Shown piece by piece: positions 5,579 to 6,707 of a stretch of DNA of 6,707 nucleotides. This stretch comes from Anaerolineae bacterium. Lineage in GTDB: Bacteria > Chloroflexota > Anaerolineae > 4572-78 > NAK82. The notes beneath the pieces were generated by a model. It was not told where the DNA came from. It saw only the letters and a list, made by a program, of their open reading frames with translations, and made no database searches. The stretch spans positions 1 through 6,707 of the forward strand of contig JAUVPY010000152.1 of the NCBI GenBank assembly GCA_030598425.1, read 5' to 3'. Every line of letters starts with the position of its first letter. The stretch's first letter is position 1. A program made the position numbers and the translations under genes.

Positions 5579-5833
5579 CTAGACCTCCACGACGTAGATG
5601 GCAAATTCGGGGCAGAGCATCGCGCACAACCCACACGCGACGCAGCGTCCCGGAAAGCCAACCTGGGGAGGGTGATAACCTTTGGCGTTGAAGAGGTTGG
5701 ACATCTCCAAGACGCTACGGGGACAGTAGGTGACGCACAATTGGCAGCCCTTGCAGCGTTCGAGGATGAGGTGGATTTCGCCGTGTGGTACCACGACGCG
5801 GTCCTGGTCGAGAGGTTTACGCCAAAGTTTCAC
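5579..5833 (-). CDS. korD: 2x[4Fe-4S] ferredoxin subunit of the 2-oxoacid oxidoreductase (KorD-like)
   Basis: An 84-residue cytoplasmic ferredoxin-type subunit that passes electrons out of the 2-oxoacid oxidoreductase. It has two complete C-x2-C-x2-C-x3-C-P clusters: C27, C30, C33, C37 and C64, C67, C70, C74. These are separated by a linker containing NAKGYHPPQ, as seen in delta subunits of Kor/Vor enzymes. The 26-residue N-terminal extension also fits a delta subunit rather than a free clostridial ferredoxin. The start is GTG 5833-5831, fixed by a very strong AGGAGGAG 6 bases upstream. It is the first gene after a 519-base non-coding gap, so it probably heads the operon and is followed directly by the alpha gene. 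Assignment as the delta subunit relies on this position as well as the motifs. Confidence 0.92.
   Translation of the reverse strand: MKLWRKPLDQDRVVVPHGEIHLILERCKGCQLCVTYCPRSVLEMSNLFNAKGYHPPQVGFPGRCVACGLCAMLCPEFAIYVVEV
5583..5588 (-). promoter_or_regulatory. Ribosome-binding site of korA, inside the end of korD
   Basis: GGAGGT lies within the last codons of the ferredoxin gene, 5 bases before GTG 5577. It decides the alpha subunit start against the longer in-frame reading and indicates translational coupling. Confidence 0.8.
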
Positions 5834-5839
5834 GGCTAT

Positions 5840-5847
5840 CTCCTCCT
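5840..5847 (-). promoter_or_regulatory. Strong ribosome-binding site of korD
   Basis: AGGAGGAG on the minus strand, followed by ATAGCC and the GTG start at 5833. It is the best ribosome-binding match in the window and fits the first gene of a highly translated operon. Confidence 0.85.
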
Positions 5848-6000
5848 GGGGAGTGTGCTATGAAGAACTCTCGCGCTATTGTTACTCTACTTGGACGCTG
5901 AACGCAATTGCCCATTTGGGTGCCGCTGGTCGAGCACAGAAGGCGGATAAGTCACACCCTAAATGTACCACTCATTAGTTAGAAGCTGCTAGGAAGGTAA

Positions 6001-6019
6001 TTAGAGAATGGTTAGAGAA
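6001..6019. repeat. Direct repeat TTAGAGAA, 11-base spacing
   Basis: TTAGAGAA occurs at 6001-6008 and again at 6012-6019, with starts 11 bases apart, about one helical turn. On the transcribed strand it reads TTCTCTAA twice. It lies about 170 bases upstream of the ferredoxin start, so it could be a regulator-binding pair. It is short enough to be chance. Confidence 0.3.
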
Positions 6020-6143
6020 CCTGCACCAGGGCACGTTGTCCGTCCTTGTTGGTCGTGCTGAACGACATGGCAGCGGACTTTCGTCTATCACAAGGCGTAT
6101 GGCGAAGTGACCGCGCACGCACTGCTAATGTAGGTGGTTGCCA

Positions 6144-6300
6144 CTCATAGGACAAGTGTTGTTTGCCACAAACAAATAGGCCGAATGTCACCAGCCGTTC
6201 GAAAAATCACGGATGAACATGAGGCACTGCGAAGAGGAAGGCACCTATGAGTCCCCAGAGTTCCAATGGCTCATAGGACATTATTGAGGAACTCATAGGA
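6144..6300. repeat. Repeated CTCATAGG boxes, three direct and one inverted
   Basis: CTCATAGGACA is exact at 6144-6154 and 6270-6280. CTCATAGGA recurs at 6292-6300, and the inverted form CCTATGAG is at 6244-6251. The inverted copy and the 6270 copy form an 8-base perfect stem around an 18-base loop. The starts at 6270 and 6292 are 22 bases apart, about two helical turns. The cluster lies only in the non-coding gap, so a regulator-binding region or an RNA structure at the 3' end of the corrinoid transcript is plausible. Confidence 0.45.
6159..6175. promoter_or_regulatory. Perfect palindrome TTGTTTG-N3-CAAACAA, candidate operator
   Basis: TTGTTTGCCACAAACAA has two perfectly complementary 7-base arms around CCA. 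It lies next to one copy of the CTCATAGG box (6144-6154), about 330 bases upstream of the ferredoxin start. No T-tract follows it on either strand, so it is a poor terminator. The form fits a homodimeric repressor or activator site, but the regulator cannot be named. Confidence 0.45.
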
Positions 6301-6352
6301 GCCTGCCCTATACGTGGTTGGAGATGAGTAGATACCTGATAGAGGTGGAGGG

Positions 6353-6707
6353 TTAGGCAGCCTCTACCAGTTCCTTGGTCTTGCGAGAGGCGCTGCTGGC
6401 GTCCGGGGCAAACCCGTCAGCCCCGATCTTGTCGGCGAAATCCTGGGTGATGGGAGCTCCGCCAATCATCACCTTGGTCCCTTCGCGCAATCCCGCTTCC
6501 TTCAAGGCCTCAATGGTGGCGCCCATCGACGGCATCGTCGTGGTCAGCAAGGCCGACATCCCGATCACCTGCGGCTCGTGCTCCCGAACCGCGTCCACAA
6601 AGGCCTGGGGAGACACATCCGTGCCCAGGTCGATCACGTCGAAACCGGACCCCTCCAGCATCATGCCGACCAGGTTCTTGCCGATGTCGTGCAAGTCACC
6701 CGCCACG
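6353..6707 (-). CDS. Corrinoid (B12-binding) protein of a methyltransferase system, C-terminal part
   Basis: The gene is cut at the window edge, so only the last ~118 residues are visible and the true start lies beyond 6707. They form most of the Rossmann-like cobalamin-binding domain. D-L-H-D-I-G-K-N carries the histidine (codon at 6691-6689) that binds cobalt from below. MSALLTTTMPSM provides the conserved serine, and MIGGAPITQ the second glycine-rich loop. ADGFAPDA and the short C-terminal helix match the MtbC/MttC/MtmC group, which carries the methyl group between a substrate:corrinoid methyltransferase and a second acceptor methyltransferase. The N-terminal helical cap and the partner genes are outside the window. 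It shares strand with the kor-nuo genes, but the 519-base gap makes a common transcript doubtful. The methylated substrate (methylamine, methanol, betaine, methoxylated compound) cannot be told. Confidence 0.92.
   Translation of the reverse strand, partial: VAGDLHDIGKNLVGMMLEGSGFDVIDLGTDVSPQAFVDAVREHEPQVIGMSALLTTTMPSMGATIEALKEAGLREGTKVMIGGAPITQDFADKIGADGFAPDASSASRKTKELVEAA

Larger units (their letters stand above)
5834..6352. other. Non-coding gap upstream of the kor-nuo operon
   Basis: 519 bases separate the corrinoid-protein stop (6355-6353) from the ferredoxin GTG. I find no convincing gene on either strand; open frames are short, lack a convincing start context or mirror the genes. There is no recognisable tRNA, cobalamin riboswitch or U-tracted terminator, although the minus-strand transcript of the corrinoid gene would be expected to end here. 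The stretch holds a perfect 17-base palindrome (6159-6175), repeated boxes of the form CTCATAGG (6144, 6270, 6292, and inverted at 6244), and a TTAGAGAA direct repeat (6001 and 6012). On the minus strand TTGCGT, 17 bases and then TAACAA near the ferredoxin gene could be a weak promoter, but it matches consensus poorly. Heptamer arrays like those between the other genes are absent. Confidence 0.7.

Noticed and set aside
6159..6175. Rho-independent terminator of the corrinoid gene
   Set aside because: The stem is AT-rich, only 7 bases long with a 3-base loop, and no T-tract follows it on the transcribed strand.
5834..6352. Cobalamin riboswitch, tRNA or small protein gene in the gap
   Set aside because: No B12-box-like core, cloverleaf or convincing start-plus-frame is visible. 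The gap follows the corrinoid gene rather than preceding it, and short frames such as the one from the ATG at 5860 end after 13 codons.

Overview
The window looks like an operon fragment from an anaerobic bacterium that is moderately GC-rich by eye. Every convincing gene is on the minus strand, so the biological order runs from high to low coordinates. An uncultured Chloroflexota (Anaerolineae-like) or similar anaerobe is my best guess. It rests on the gene content, a stray four-helix-bundle (23S rRNA intervening-sequence type) gene and abundant degenerate short repeats between genes. This placement is inference, not proof.

Layout in transcription order: (1) 6707-6353, the C-terminal part of a methyltransferase-type corrinoid (B12-binding) protein, cut by the window edge. 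(2) 6352-5834, a 519-base non-coding stretch with several palindromes and repeated boxes, and the likely regulatory region of the next operon. (3) 5833-2950, a complete four-subunit 2-oxoacid:ferredoxin oxidoreductase: a 2x[4Fe-4S] ferredoxin subunit (korD-like), alpha (korA-like), beta (korB-like, ThDP) and gamma (korC-like). (4) 2862-447, a NuoE-like [2Fe-2S] protein and a large NuoF-like NADH/FMN protein of the HydB/HndC type, with an N-terminal [2Fe-2S] domain and a C-terminal 2x[4Fe-4S] domain. (5) 404-42, a four-helix-bundle (S23/IVP) gene broken by one in-frame stop.

The six intact genes probably act together. Kor oxidatively decarboxylates a 2-oxoacid with CoA (or runs in reverse). 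Electrons leave through its iron-sulfur clusters and ferredoxin subunit, and the NuoEF diaphorase pair could pass them to NAD+. No hydrogenase, formate dehydrogenase or NuoG partner is in the window, so Kor itself is the obvious partner for NuoEF. This would make a 2-oxoacid:NAD(H) oxidoreductase assembled from separate modules.

The most unusual feature is in the gaps. Tightly coupled genes (korD/korA, korB/korC) are separated by at most 1 base or overlap. Every looser junction after korA (korA-korB, korC-nuoE, nuoE-nuoF, nuoF-IVP), and the 3' side of the IVP remnant, holds a degenerate tandem array with a strict 7-nucleotide period. The heptamer word differs between arrays, but the period is the same, and inverted units occur within or between arrays. 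Most arrays begin at, or run into, the 3' end of the upstream gene and supply its last codons or stop. The broken IVP gene lies between two such arrays in inverted orientation, like a cassette.
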